Shown piece after piece: positions 1-11,098 of a stretch of DNA of 64,000 bases. Below the pieces are notes generated by a model. The model was not told the origin of the DNA, ran no database searches, and saw only the letters and a list, made by a program, of their open reading frames with translations. Made by a program: the position numbers and the translations under genes. The stretch lies in the NCBI GenBank assembly GCA_949130485.1, contig OX422186.1, positions 3,017,313-3,081,312 on the forward strand. The letters run 5' to 3'. Source of the DNA: Agelas oroides (lineage: Eukaryota; Porifera; Demospongiae; Agelasida; Agelasidae). The number at the start of each line of letters is the position of its first letter. Position 1 is the stretch's first letter.

Positions 1-642
1 ACTGTCTCCACTGTCACTACTGTCATTACTGTCACTACTGTCTCCACTGTCTCCACTATCACAACTCTTTTCACCGTCACTACTGTCACTACTGTCACCA
101 CTGTCACAACTCTCTCTGCTGTCACTACTGTCACTACTGTCACTACTGTCTCCACTGTCACTACTGTCTCCACTGTCACTACTGTCACTACTGTCTCCAC
201 TATCACCACTGTCACTACTGTCTCCATTGTCAGTACTGTCACTACTGTCTCCACTGTCACCACTGTCACTACTGTCTCCACTGTCACTACTGTCACTACT
301 GTCTCTACTGTCACTACTGTCACTACTGTCTCCACTGTCACTACTGTCTCCACTGTCACTACTGTCTCCACTGTCACTACTGTCTCCACTGTCACTACTG
401 TCACTACTGTCACTACTGTCACTACTGTCTCCACTGTCATTACTGTCTCCACTGTCATTACTGTCATTACTGTCACTACTGTCACTACTGTCTCCACTGT
501 CATTACTGTCATTACTGTCACTACTGTCACTACTTTCACAGCTCTCTCCACTGTCAACTGTCACTCCTGTCACTATTGTCACTAATGTCACTACTCTCAC
601 TACTGTCTCCACTGTCGCCACTGTCACTGGATGTTAATGTTA
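1..642. repeat. 9-bp minisatellite, block 1 (ACTGTCACT-type)
   Basis: Tandem array of a 9-bp unit close to ACTGTCACT, alternating with TCCACTGTC variants and occasional CACAACTCTC-type interruptions. It runs off the left edge, so its true length is unknown. It encodes long low-complexity Ser/Leu or Thr/Val open frames that are a by-product of the period being a multiple of three. The same unit recurs in opposite orientation from about 1080. Confidence 0.95.
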
Positions 643-1079
643 CATATTGCCATTTTGGAAACCTTTCTAGCACGTTTTTAGTTATGTTTTCTTGCCTCTG
701 GTTGATGATTACACTTTCAAAAGGGATAGAGGTTATATTTGAATACATGTATCCTTCCATACCCACCCATCACTGTACCAGATACCTATTTTGAGCATTG
801 ACAATGAGAGATATATAGTACCATTGATATGGTGTAACTACTATGTGACTGGTTTTTGCTTATGATTTTTGAGCTCATATAAACGCACTTGTACTTGACA
901 GTTGAAATCTGTGTTTTGTTAAACCTTTCCACCTCTACAATCATTTTCAATGCTGTAAATGAGCATCTGGTACAGTTGTAATGATGGCTGGGTAGTATGT
1001 AAAATACTAAGTAACTGGTTTTCGGTTGAAATGTGTGCCTCCATTACACAAACACACATGGATATGATCTCGCAGAAGA

Positions 1080-2205
1080 ACTTTGTGACAGTAGTGACAA
1101 GATTGACAGTGGAGACAGTGGAGACAGTAGTTACAGTGGAGACAGTAGAGTCAGTCGAGACAGTGGAGACAGTAGTGACAGTAGTGACAGCAGAGAGAGT
1201 TGTGACAGTGGTGACAGTAGTGACAGTAGTGGCGGTGGAGAGAGTTGTGACAGTATGACGGTGGAGAGAGTTGTGACAGTGGAGACAGTAGAGACAGTGA
1301 AGACGGTGGAGACAGTTGTAACAGTGGAGACAGTGAAGACGGTGGAGACAGTAGTGACAGTGGAGACAGTAGAGACAGTAGACACAGTAGTGACAGTAGA
1401 GACAGTAGTGACAGTAGTGACAGTGGAGACAGTAGTGACAGTGGAGACAGTAGTGACAGTAGTGACAGCAGAGAGAGTTGTGACAGTGGTGACAGTAGTG
1501 ACAGTAGTGACGGTGAAAAGAGTTGTGACAGTGGTGACAGTAGTGACAGTGGAGAGAGTTGTGACAGTGAAGACAGTGGAGACAGTAGACACAGTAGTCA
1601 CAGTAGTGACAGTTGAGACAGTGACAGTTGAGACAGTTGTGACAGTGGAGATTTTAGTGACAGTAGTGACAGTAGTGACAGTGGAGACAGTAGTGACAGT
1701 GGTGACAGTGGAGACAGTAGTGACAGTAGTGACAGTGGAGACAGTAGTGACAGTGGTGACAGTGGAGACAGTAGTGACAGTAGTGACAGTGGAGACAAGT
1801 GACAGTGGAGACAGTAGTGACAGTGGTGACAGTGGAGACAGTAGTGACAGTAGTGACAGTGGAGACAGTAGAGACGGTAGTGACAGTGGAGACAGTAGTG
1901 ACAGTAGTGACGTAGTGACAGTTGAGACAGTGACAGTGGAGACAGTAGTAACAGTGGAGACAGTAGACACAGTAGTGAAGTAGTGACAGTAGTGACAGTT
2001 GAGACAGTGACAGTGGAGATTTTAGTGACAGTGGAGACAGGAGTGACAGTGGAGACAGTAGCGACAGTGGAGACAGTAAAGACAGTGGAGACAGTAAAGA
2101 CAGTAGTGACAGTGGAGACAGTAGTGACAATAGAGACAGTAGTGACAGTGGAGACAATAGAGAAAGTAGTGACAATAGAGACAGTAGTGACAGTATAGTG
2201 TTGGG
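1080..2205. repeat. 9-bp minisatellite, block 2 (inverted: GACAGTAGT-type)
   Basis: Tandem array of GACAGTAGT/GACAGTGGA units, the reverse complement of the block at 1-642. Interruptions such as GAGAGAGTTGTGACAG mirror those of block 1. The 437 bp between the blocks (643-1079) is ordinary AT-rich sequence without a gene I can support. Long frames on both strands here are repeat artefacts. Confidence 0.95.
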
Positions 2206-2890
2206 TATTTACAGTAGTATTTAAATTATAGTATAAGTTAGCACTATGAATACTTATAATTCGTGCTTGCAACACAAAGTAACTGCCAAAATTGAGTGAT
2301 AGTTACTGTCTTAATGTGGTATAAATTGGATATACTGTCATATCACCACCACCTGTGGTCAGAAAACCAAGTAACTTACAATTGATCAGATTGAACAGCC
2401 GCTCATTAATAAATTTCTCTACGTGCAGATACTTCCAGTTTGCATTGTTGTGGTCAACATATACTAAATGGTCCAGAGCATTCGCTCAGCATAGTTAGAG
2501 CTACCCTTGTAATGTGGTGAACAAAACTGCATTCTATTAATGATCCGAGCTATAGCAAGATGTCCTAGAAGGTTGGAAGTCGGTCAAGTGTTTTGGCTAC
2601 AGTATATAAAAGAGTAGGGGGAAAGGAATGAGGGGACGGGGGAGATGGAAGGAGGAGAGGGGGGTAGGGAGAAAGTGAGGGTAAGATCTTGACAATTATC
2701 TTTAACATGAAAAAATAAGATACAAAATGGGAAATATAGTTGGACCTGAGTTCGATTCCCTGCATGCATACGAAGTAGCTGTGTGCCTTTATAACAACAC
2801 CGTTTTTGTGTGCAAGTGACAAACACATTTGTGAATGTCGCTCTTAAACTTATTTTCTCCCACTCATCCTCCCTCCCTCTCTCTACCTGC
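2206..2890. other. No gene seen
   Basis: Unique sequence after the minisatellite. It contains a purine-rich stretch near 2610-2680 and a lone tRNA B-box-like motif (GTTCGATTCC, about 2750) without a matching A box. I see no supported coding exon. Confidence 0.5.
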
Positions 2891-2925
2891 AATGTCCACA
2901 TCCTGGGTGTATGTCATGACTGGCA

Positions 2926-3507
2926 GGTTCTAGATACCAGGGAGTCGTGTATCAACTTGGCCACTCTCTATGTCAAGCAAAGAGAAAGGTGAGTGAGGGC
3001 TCAGTACAGCACTGCCATAATGGTGCATGGTCAGCATGACTACTTCTGGGTGAGGGATATGCATATTACAGCATGACAAGATTACCCCCTTTCAGCTATG
3101 GAATCGTGACCAGCAGCACATCTTCAGCATTAGCTTTGTTCTTCAATGGCTGAGATTAGCTAATGCCTTCAATACAACATCTGCAGCTATGGCATTCCAC
3201 AAGAAAGAGGAGCTCATCCAACAGGAGCAAGAAGAGCTTCATCGTAAAAGACCTGTCATCATCTACGTACATTACTGCACCCACTCATTCATACAGACTC
3301 TGCACACCACAGAAGCAATACCAGAGCCAGAGTTACCAGTGGGCATCACCCTATAATGTGTTAAGGAAGAAGGAAACCCTTACATTCAACTTTGCCAGTT
3401 TGCCTCATTGCTGGTAGCTGCTCTTGATGCATGCAAGGGAGCAGCTTACAGAGTGCTTGTCATCAATGCACACCAACAGCTGTCCAGCTGTGATACCAAA
3501 AATTAAT
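2926..3507 (+). pseudogene. Unrecognised exon pair with an in-frame stop
   Basis: Two coding-like stretches. The first (about 2926-2988) is followed by a donor, AAG|GTGAGT. The second starts after a CTTTCAG acceptor at 3096 in the same phase and stays open to a TAA at 3354-3356. It then continues in the same frame to a TAA near 3507. The predicted peptide is rich in Gln/Glu/Lys around LIQQEQEELHRKRP. I do not recognise a family. The conserved frame on both sides of the single stop suggests a decayed gene, or a chance reading. The sequence lies just left of the gypsy element. Confidence 0.3.
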
Positions 3508-4716
3508 AGCAAAATGTATCCTTAGCTATACAGTTTGATTTGATGTACATCAAAGCTATTACTGTGGTTTCTACATAAAATTAATACAAGTACACAATTG
3601 TCTATGAAGGGTATAAATTTGTCCTTGGGCTTGGCCATCAATTATTTAGGTAATGAGTATTAACTGCCTGGACTGTAATTTGCATGGTGGCTGCAAGTAT
3701 TGCTATACCCAGCATCTGTCTAGCCAGCCCTTCTCTATTCAAACAGGTTAGGATTATAATTGCTATTCAGACAAGAGAAATGGGTAGTACAATACAATAG
3801 TTTATGCAGCTAGGATATGGTGAGGCTTTGCATAATGCAATGTATATAGGCTTTGAGGCTTTGCATAACGCAACGCATGATGAGGTGGCAAAATGCTTTT
3901 GTGCTATTTGCACTAAGATTTCTTCATGCATGCCATGACATGCTTTGTGCTCCTTGTGAGCAATGTCAACCAAGCTTTCAACCATCTCTAGGATCGTATA
4001 CCCGTGGGTGCAGAGTTTGTGCCTTTTCTAGGCACTTTGTTCTAGCCTGCTGATGATCATATTATTATAAACTGGTGTAGCTATGTGACTCAAGAACTGA
4101 ACACAAAGACTATCAGAGATCCATAATTATTAACTAAACAAAATTTTGATTATTTTAAAACACAAAAATTGGTGCATTTGTGTACCACAGCAGCTGTCTG
4201 CAACTTCCACCAAATTGATCTTGGCAATTGAACTGTCATGATTCTGCACCTGTATACATGGAGCACAGATACTACAGCCTGGCTATGAGGTCTGTGACTA
4301 AGTGTATTAACGTTTTGGACTAGGATGGACCAATACACCATGAATAACATTGAACACGCAACAGCAGACAATTCAGCATGTTGCTGTACTCCTAAGACTT
4401 CATGAATACTGCCTGACATGATTTTTGCAATAATCATCTTAACACTACACTGCTATATATATTGGAACGAACAAAAATGCTTTGGATCCAAATATAGCCA
4501 TCCATCCCCAGCAGTCAATTGTCAGAAAGGAAAGTAATTCTCTTCCAGGTCTCACTTGCAACAAGCCGACAAGATTTATAGCGCAGTGATCAAGAAGGGA
4601 GTGAAAGAACGGCATAAGGGCTACCCGTCCTGCAAAGGTGGCAAGAAATCTTGAGGGTAATCATTAATGAGACTTTGGAATGTTATAGTGGTGCTTGCAA
4701 ATTACTTTGGTGGTAC
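3508..4716. other. No gene seen
   Basis: AT-rich intergenic sequence with only short, composition-driven open frames. It ends at the ATTTG target-site copy (4717-4721) of the gypsy element. Confidence 0.5.
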
Positions 4717-4721
4717 ATTTG

Positions 4722-4918
4722 TGTGGTAACCTGGCCACAGAGTTCAATGGAGCAAGATACTGTTGAACTGACAAGAGCTTACAACAATGCGAGTTTACAT
4801 AGATACAGGAAGTAGCCAAAACAGGAAATGGGTAAAATACCACGTGGAATGTTTTAGGCATGCATGCATAATATAATAAATGAGTCAATGTTCTGAGTTC
4901 AGGTAGTGCACTATGACA
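4722..4918 (-). repeat. 3' LTR with internal deletion
   Basis: 197 bp on the minus strand, starting TGTCATAG and ending TTACCACA. Compared with the reassembled 5' LTR (293 bp) it lacks 96 bp between two ATGCA repeats. The missing part includes the TATAAAA box seen in the other LTR. Confidence 0.9.
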
Positions 4919-6237
4919 CTTCCCCCCTCTGAGATTGGAGGAAGCCGAAAGTCAATGTCCATAGTAGTTGGGGTGTGAACGTGATCGAGTCGAACGATGT
5001 ACTGGGTGTACTGGCCGGAGGTACCGCAGGAGGTGCGGGTGGGGAAACTCGGGTTGGAAGGTATGTCATCCTGGGGCAAAGGAGAGTCGTTCAGGGGCGA
5101 GGGATCTGCACTGTCCCGCCGAGCACGTACAGCGTCCACATGCCTGCGGACTACACGTCCGTCACCCAGCTCAATGTGATAGGAGAGTGGACCAGTAACC
5201 TTGGTCACAGTTCCCGGGATCCAAATTAGAGGGGTAGAGGAGAAATCTTTTGTGTAGACGAGATCTCCGACCTTGAAGCTCCGTAGCGGCTTGGAATTGT
5301 TATGGGAAGCTGCCTGCTCGGCCTGCTTCTTCTGGACATGTTGTTGTAAATCCGGAAACAGACAATCGAAACGTGACCTGGGTCGACGGTTCATCAGTAG
5401 TTGAGCTGGGGCAATGCCCGTGGTCGTGTGAGGGGTGATGCGATAGGTAAAGAGGAACTTGGAGAGTCGCTCTTGTAGTGAGTCTCCCTTTGTTGCTTTA
5501 AGTCCACGTTTGACAGTTTGCACTGCTCTTTCGGCCAGGCCGTTACTTGAAGGGTGGTAGGGTGCTGTAGTTACGTGAGTGATACCATTCTCGGACATAA
5601 AGGCGCAGAACTCCTCACTTGTGAAGGAAGAACCATTGTCGGTGACTACTTTCCGAGGAAGACCGTGAGTCGCAAACACCATGCGTAGTTTTTCGATTGT
5701 ATTGGCAGAAGAGATAGATTGCATCAGATGAACATCAAGCCATTTGGAATGGGCGTCCACAAGAATCAAAAACATGTGGCCCATGAAGGGTCCTGCAAAA
5801 TCAAGGTGCAGTCTGCTCCACGGCTCTGAGGGCCATTCCCAGGAGTGAAGGGGGGCAACAGCCGGGGCAGGGCGGGATTGCTGGCACACCGAACAAGACT
5901 TCACTAGGTTGTCGATCTCTGCATCCATTCCAGGCCACCAGATATAGGAACGGGCCAGGGCTTTCATCTTGCTTGCACCCAGATGAGTATTGTGGAGCTC
6001 TTCCAGCAAAGGCTGTCGACCCTGAGGAGGGACTATGACGCAGGAAGACCACAAGATGCAGCCATCAAGAACACTGAGCTCGTCCTTGCGACTGGCATAG
6101 GGTTGGAACTCGGAGGTGAGCTTGTGTGTTGGCCAACCAGAGAGTGTGAATCTGTGGACGCAGGAGAGGATAGGGTCTTTGGCTGTCCACTCCTTGATGG
6201 CTTGGGCATTAACTGCCGAGGAGGACAGATGATCCAC
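4885..6237 (-). pseudogene. Gypsy integrase part of pol
   Basis: About 450 codons. An HHCC zinc-binding domain (H-N-T-H-L-G ... C-S-V-C) is followed by the DD35E integrase core (LDFAGPFMG, then DNGSSF, then the Glu of SNGLAERAV). A C-terminal domain with a DLVYTKDF/WIPGTV-type fold follows. The frame overlaps the start of the 3' LTR. It lies in a different frame from the upstream pol, separated by two one-base losses (see the entry at 6299), so it cannot be made as one polyprotein from this copy. Confidence 0.9.
4919..4930 (-). other. Polypurine tract of the gypsy element
   Basis: AGAGGGGGGAAG on the minus strand, immediately upstream of the 3' LTR start TGTCATAG. This is the expected position and composition for the plus-strand primer of reverse transcription. 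Confidence 0.85.
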
Positions 6238-6298
6238 GACACAATGACATCTGCTGGGACACAGTCATTCGAGGTAGAGACTGGTCTAGGGAGCCTAC

Positions 6299-8878
6299 TC
6301 AAAGCGTCCGCATTTTGAGCTGCTTCCCTGATTTGTATCGGATGGAGTAGCGGTATGCCGAGAGAATAACTGCCCATCGAACGATTCTTGAGGGAGCCAT
6401 ATTCGGGATTCTGCTGGTCTCACCAAACAAAGTTTTCAAAGGCTGGTGGTCGGATTCAATGGTGAAGTGTCTGCCGATGAGGTAGCAATGAAACTTCTTC
6501 ACCGCAAAGATGATGGCTAAGGCTTCCTTCTCTAGCTGAGAGTAATGTTTCTCCGCTGCCGAGAGGGTTCTGGAGATGTATGCAATGGGCCTTTCTTTAC
6601 CACCATCAACAACGTGCGACAGGACGGCCCCGACACCATAATCTGAGGCGTCGCATGCCAGCACCAGAGGCTTGGCGGGGTCGTAATGGGTAAGAAGAGC
6701 ATCTGACTGCAGTGCGTCTTTGGCACATTGGAAGGCAACTTGCTGCTCGTCATTCCAGATCCACCGTTGATGCTTGTTGAGAAGAGAGTAGAGGGGAGTG
6801 AGGTTGGCTGCCAGATTGGGAAGGAACTTGTGGTAATAGTTAATCAATCCCAAGAATGAGCGAAGCTGTGTGACATTAGTTGGGGCAGGGGCCTCTTTAA
6901 TGGCTTTGACCTTCTCTTCCGTTGGGCGTATGCCCTCTTCATCAACTACATGCCCCAGATACTCAATGCTAGAGCGAAGGAAAAAGCACTTTTGCTTGTT
7001 GAGTCGCATCCCAGAGTTCTCCAGGCGTTGTAGAACCTCAGCTAGGCGGTTTCGATGCTCATCAAGTGTACAACCGGCAACCAAGATATCGTCGAGGTAG
7101 ACGCTAACTCCGTCCAGGCCCTGGAAGAGCGTTTCCATGTGGCGCTGGAAAATAGCCGGTGCCAATGCCACGCCAAACGGTAGGCGATTATATTGGAATA
7201 AGCCACGATGAGTATTGACGGCCACATACTGCTTTGAGGCTGTATCCAGGGGCAACTGAAGGTACGCGTCTTGGAGGTCGAACTTTGAGAAATATTTCCC
7301 ACCGGACATAGCAGTTAGCAGCTCTTCCATTAGAGGGAGGGGGTACGTTTCGGTAGGAGCAGCCTGATTGATTGTGAGCTTATAATCCCCGCATATTCGT
7401 ACTTTGCCATTCTTTTTGAGTACAGGAACAATTGGGGCAGCCCAGGTAGAGTGTTTAACAGGTGAGATAATGCCTTTGGACTGCAAGTCGGCTAGCTCGG
7501 CCTCAACCTTGCTCTTTAAGGCAAAGGGGACACTTCTCGCTTTGTAGAACTTAGGTTGAGCATTAGCATCCACCTTCAGCTTCACAGGGGGACCATTAAA
7601 GCATCCAAGCCCCTCAGAAAACACTGGTGCATGTTTATCTAACAGCTCCTGTAGTGGGCTGGCCAGCTCTAGAGACCTAATCTCTTTGAAGTTATCTAGG
7701 TCCACCCCAAGTGGAGTAATTAGGTCCCTGCCCAGCAGGTTGGGGCCTGTCCCAGAAACCACATGCACAGTTAGATACAACTGTGTACTTTTGTACCTGA
7801 TTGTAAATGGAGCGGCTCCCAGCACAGCTATGTCCTGCCCTGTGTATGTCTTCAGCTTGCTGCTGACTGGTTCCAGGGTGGGGGCACATGAGGACTGCTG
7901 TAGTCGTTGGAAGGTGGCCTCGTTGATGATGGAAACTGCAGCTCCGGTGTCGACTTCCATCTCGACTGGGGTGTCGTTGATGTGGAGGGTGACGGTGAAT
8001 GGAGGAGAATGTTCATCTTCAATGGTATTGAGACTGTATTCATCCCCGCTAGAATTATCTTCTTGTTCTGGCTGCTCTTGAATGTAGTGTGTCCTCTTAG
8101 GAGGCTTCTTATCTGATGAGGGACCAGTGGCTGGAGGATCACTCTTTGCAAGAGTGCGAGCCTTAGCACGGCACACCCTGTCCAAGTGGCCTTTCTTTTT
8201 GCAGTGCCTGCACACCTTCTCTTTGTGTGGACAGGCAGGAGCCAAGTGAAGACCGCCACAACGGTAACAGGTTGGGGAAGTAAAAGAAGAAGCAAGTTTG
8301 ACTCCTTTCTGCGTGTAGTGAACTGGTTGCAGGGGTGCAGAACCACCTAGTTTCTTGGCGTCGTCCTCCGCTGACTCAATGGACTGAGCGAGAGCCAGAG
8401 CGTCCGTGTATGAGATGTCACCTTCGGACAGTAACTTGCGTTGGATGCCCTGGTGGTTGACGCCGCAGACCAAACGATCACGTAACATTTCTTCCAAGCG
8501 TTCTTTCGAGCCGAAGTTACAGTTCATTGCGAGCTCTCGGAGGGCTGCGATGTAGTCGGCGATGGACTCGGACGGCTTCCTAGTACGCGTATTGAAATTG
8601 AACCGATGCACGACGACGGACTGCTTCTTCTTGTAGTGCGATTTTAACAGCCCAACTAGTGAGTCAAAGGAGATATCGTCTGCATCCAGCTTGCCGTTGG
8701 GGACCAAACTCCGCAGTAGCTTGAAGGTCTGATCGCCACAGACAGTCAGGAGGATCGACCGCTTCTTGGTAGAATCGGTAATATTGTTGGCTACCATGTA
8801 GAAACGTAGTTGTTCCTCGTAGACTTCCCAGTCATCGGCTTTCGGGTTGAACGCCTTAAATTTGCCGTAGGTAGCCAT
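6299..8878 (-). pseudogene. Gypsy gag-protease-RT-RNase H
   Basis: Starts at the ATG of MATYGKF at 8878, just inside the 5' LTR and primer-binding site. In order it has a gag-like region; two CCHC-type knuckles (CYRCGG..., CRHCKKKGHLDRVC); an aspartic protease with DTGAAVSI; a reverse transcriptase with YLDDILVA; and RNase H with ACDASDYGVGAVL. The frame ends near 6311, where a one-base loss shifts reading. A second one-base loss follows near 6240 before the integrase frame. Both are deletions of one base relative to an uninterrupted pol. The layout matches the Ty3/gypsy order RT-RH-IN. Confidence 0.92.
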
Positions 8879-8890
8879 AGTCAGTTTCAC

Positions 8891-8900
8891 CTCGTCGCCA
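8891..8900 (-). other. Primer-binding site
   Basis: Minus strand TGGCGACGAG, five bases after the LTR end TTACCACA. The position and the TGGCGAC start fit the tRNA primer-binding site seen in many Ty3/gypsy elements. I cannot assign the tRNA from sequence alone. Confidence 0.7.
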
Positions 8901-8905
8901 GGGAA

Positions 8906-9156
8906 TGTGGTAACGTGGCCACAGAGTTCAATGGAGCAAGATACTGTTGAACTGACAAGAGTTTACAACAATGCGAGTTTACATAGATACAGGAAGTAGC
9001 CAAAACAGGAAATGGGTAAAATACCACGTGGAATGTTTTAGGCATGCAGGCCTGGTATTGGCCGAAACGCGTCCTGCGCAGTGGGTGACTTTGCATAACA
9101 TCTAGGCCTGTTTTATAAGGGAGATGTGGTTCGTTGATTGTTCATGCATAATATAA
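8906..9156 (-). repeat. 5' LTR, proximal part (interrupted)
   Basis: Holds most of the 5' LTR, including a TATAAAA box (complement of 9111-9117) that the 3' LTR has lost. The LTR is cut at 9156|9157 by the Helitron and resumes at 20438. Confidence 0.92.
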
Positions 9157-10812
9157 AAGTCACAAAAAAGTTTGCCAAACGCAAACAAGCACATGTAGGG
9201 ATGAAATCCTCAAAAACCAACCAAACAAGACGGGAACGACACCACAATACTTTTACATCATCCCTACATCTTGTGCCATTTTGCCAAAACTGTGTGTTTG
9301 TATTTGTTTTTTAGTTGTGTGTAGAAGAGGGTTGTCTTGTAGATGGAAGGGTGTGGCGTGGGTGTGTTGTGCATAGTGAGTATGTTGTGTTGTTGGTGGT
9401 TGCTACTGAGTGTAGCAGGTATGGTCCAAGTTGTGTGTAGAAGGTGTGGAGTGAGTGAGGAGTGGTGAGTGTGTGTGGTATGTTGGAATGTGCATTATGT
9501 TGTTAAGTTTTATGCCTGTTTAGCATGATAGATATGGGTTGTCTTGTATACAGGTGGCTGTGAAGTGAGTAGTGGTAATTTTGTAATGCTTTGTGAAGGA
9601 TGGGTTATTTTGTGAGATAGTTGAATGGAGTGAAGTACTATGTTTGTTTGTGGTTGGTGTGGGCTAATAATTACAAATGTAGAGGGTTTTGTGTTGTGTA
9701 CAGGTGGCAAAATGGCACAAGATGTAGGGATGGTGTAAAAGTATTGTGGTGTCGTTCCCGTCTTGTTTGGTTGGTTTTTGAGGATTTCATCCCTACATGT
9801 GCTTGTTTGCGTTTGGCAAACTTTTTTGTGACTTGTTTCTGTTGTTTTTTTGTTGTTGTTGTGTAACCACACCCCAAGTGAAATGACTTGTTATGTAGTT
9901 TATTGTTGATGTTGATGGATTTCTGGAGGATGTTAGCTGTTTGCACTTATCCACTTGACAATGGAATCATGGGTGTAACTGTTGTCTAATTGGGTATGTG
10001 CATGTGTGTGTGAGTGGTTGTTCTAAGGCACTGTGGTCTCGGGGTCCTCCCAATAACGGGTATGGGAAGATGCCCTTTTCTTTTCAGGGTTCTTCCAATA
10101 ACTAGTAAGAGAGTACGCCCGGGAAGATGCCCTTTGTTTTTCCGGGTTCTTCCAGTACTTGTTACGGGACGCTTGCCTTTTGCTTTCTTTGTTTCGCAGA
10201 TAGTTCTGCTTATCCCGCGCCCGTTTCTTGTGGACGTTACGCATACTGCGTTCCTTGTCAAATCCAGCACAAGTACGTCAACTGCTGTATGAAAGTAGCA
10301 ACATATGCAATCGTTTGGGAATCAATCGATCGTCAAGTTCTCTACGGAAGTAGAATAACCGCAGCTGCATGCCAACTTCACGTGCTGTAGCTGTTGAACT
10401 TCTGTTGACGTAATCGCTATGAATATTCTATTCTAACAAAATGGCGTATAGCAGCAAGCATAAGCGTGGGGTTACCTGAGAATCGCCGATTAATTCGACT
10501 TCTTTCTTTGAGAACGATGAGTGGTGGGTACAATACCCAGTAATTTATGCTGATCTTTCGCGTTTGAATCGTTGTAATAGCTTCAGCCGTTGTCGTGCTA
10601 TCGTGGTGAGCAAAAGAAGAAGAAGAAGAAGTCAGAAGATAGACGATTTGCCTTTTTTAGCGACTTGATGTCAGGTATACTTAGCGATGCTTTCCAGCAA
10701 ATTTAACGATCCTGTTGCCCATGGAAGCACTCGATAATGTCTGATATGGCTCATGGAGGCCGTTGACTTATCTAACGCGGACATTTCGAGCGTGTCATTT
10801 GTGCACTTTGAA
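9157..10812 (-). mobile_element. Helitron-like element, copy A (3' part; continues at 20378-20437)
   Basis: Non-autonomous Helitron-like element on the minus strand. The two parts (9157-10812 and 20378-20437) sum to about 1.72 kb. Its 5' end (at 20437) starts TC followed by a 9-bp hairpin, ATGGCGTAC/GTACGCCAT. Its 3' end (at 9157) has a hairpin GTTTGC/GCAAAC 13 nt from the terminus. It sits between A and T with no target duplication, as Helitrons do. The last bases are GTGACTT rather than the canonical CTRR, so the subfamily is uncertain. It contains a ~130-bp inverted repeat (9157-9286 and 9704-9832) and a remnant Helitron-type N-terminal frame. The Mutator-like element at 10813 cuts it 60 bp from its 5' end. 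Confidence 0.78.
10023..10244 (-). pseudogene. Helitron Rep/helicase N-terminal remnant
   Basis: Short frame beginning MRNVHKKRARDKQNYLRNK, with repeats of the form YWKNPEKxRASSR. Basic (Y)xxNPEKxRAxSR repeats like these precede the Rep domain in some invertebrate Helitron proteins, as I recall. No Rep or helicase follows, so the element is non-autonomous. Copy B has replaced part of this region with other sequence. Confidence 0.5.
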
Positions 10813-11098
10813 ACTAGCGGCTAGCGACAGGAACGTTGCCATCTCATAAAATGACGTAATAAGAAATTATTTTCACGTGATTCATTTTCGAATGGCATGA
10901 CACAGTACAGTGTAATAGTACAATGAAGCTGTAATCTGTGTAGACATAGTGCTCTCCAGAAGCAGAGGGAAAAACGCACACAAGACAACGTACAGACGAG
11001 ACAACAACAATACAAAGTGATGGAGACAACTAAGACAATAGGTAAGTGTAGTGAATACATGTAGAAATATACAGCAATGTATCCGTAACTTTCCATTA

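Noticed and set aside
227..2275. Several 136-316-codon open frames rich in Ser-Leu, Thr-Val or Asp-Ser
   Set aside because: They fall wholly in the 9-bp minisatellite. A period divisible by three keeps all frames open; there is no domain, splice context or codon bias.
6230..6325. Programmed frameshifting in gypsy pol
   Set aside because: Two losses between RNase H and integrase, with no slippery site that I can point to; decay is the simpler reading.
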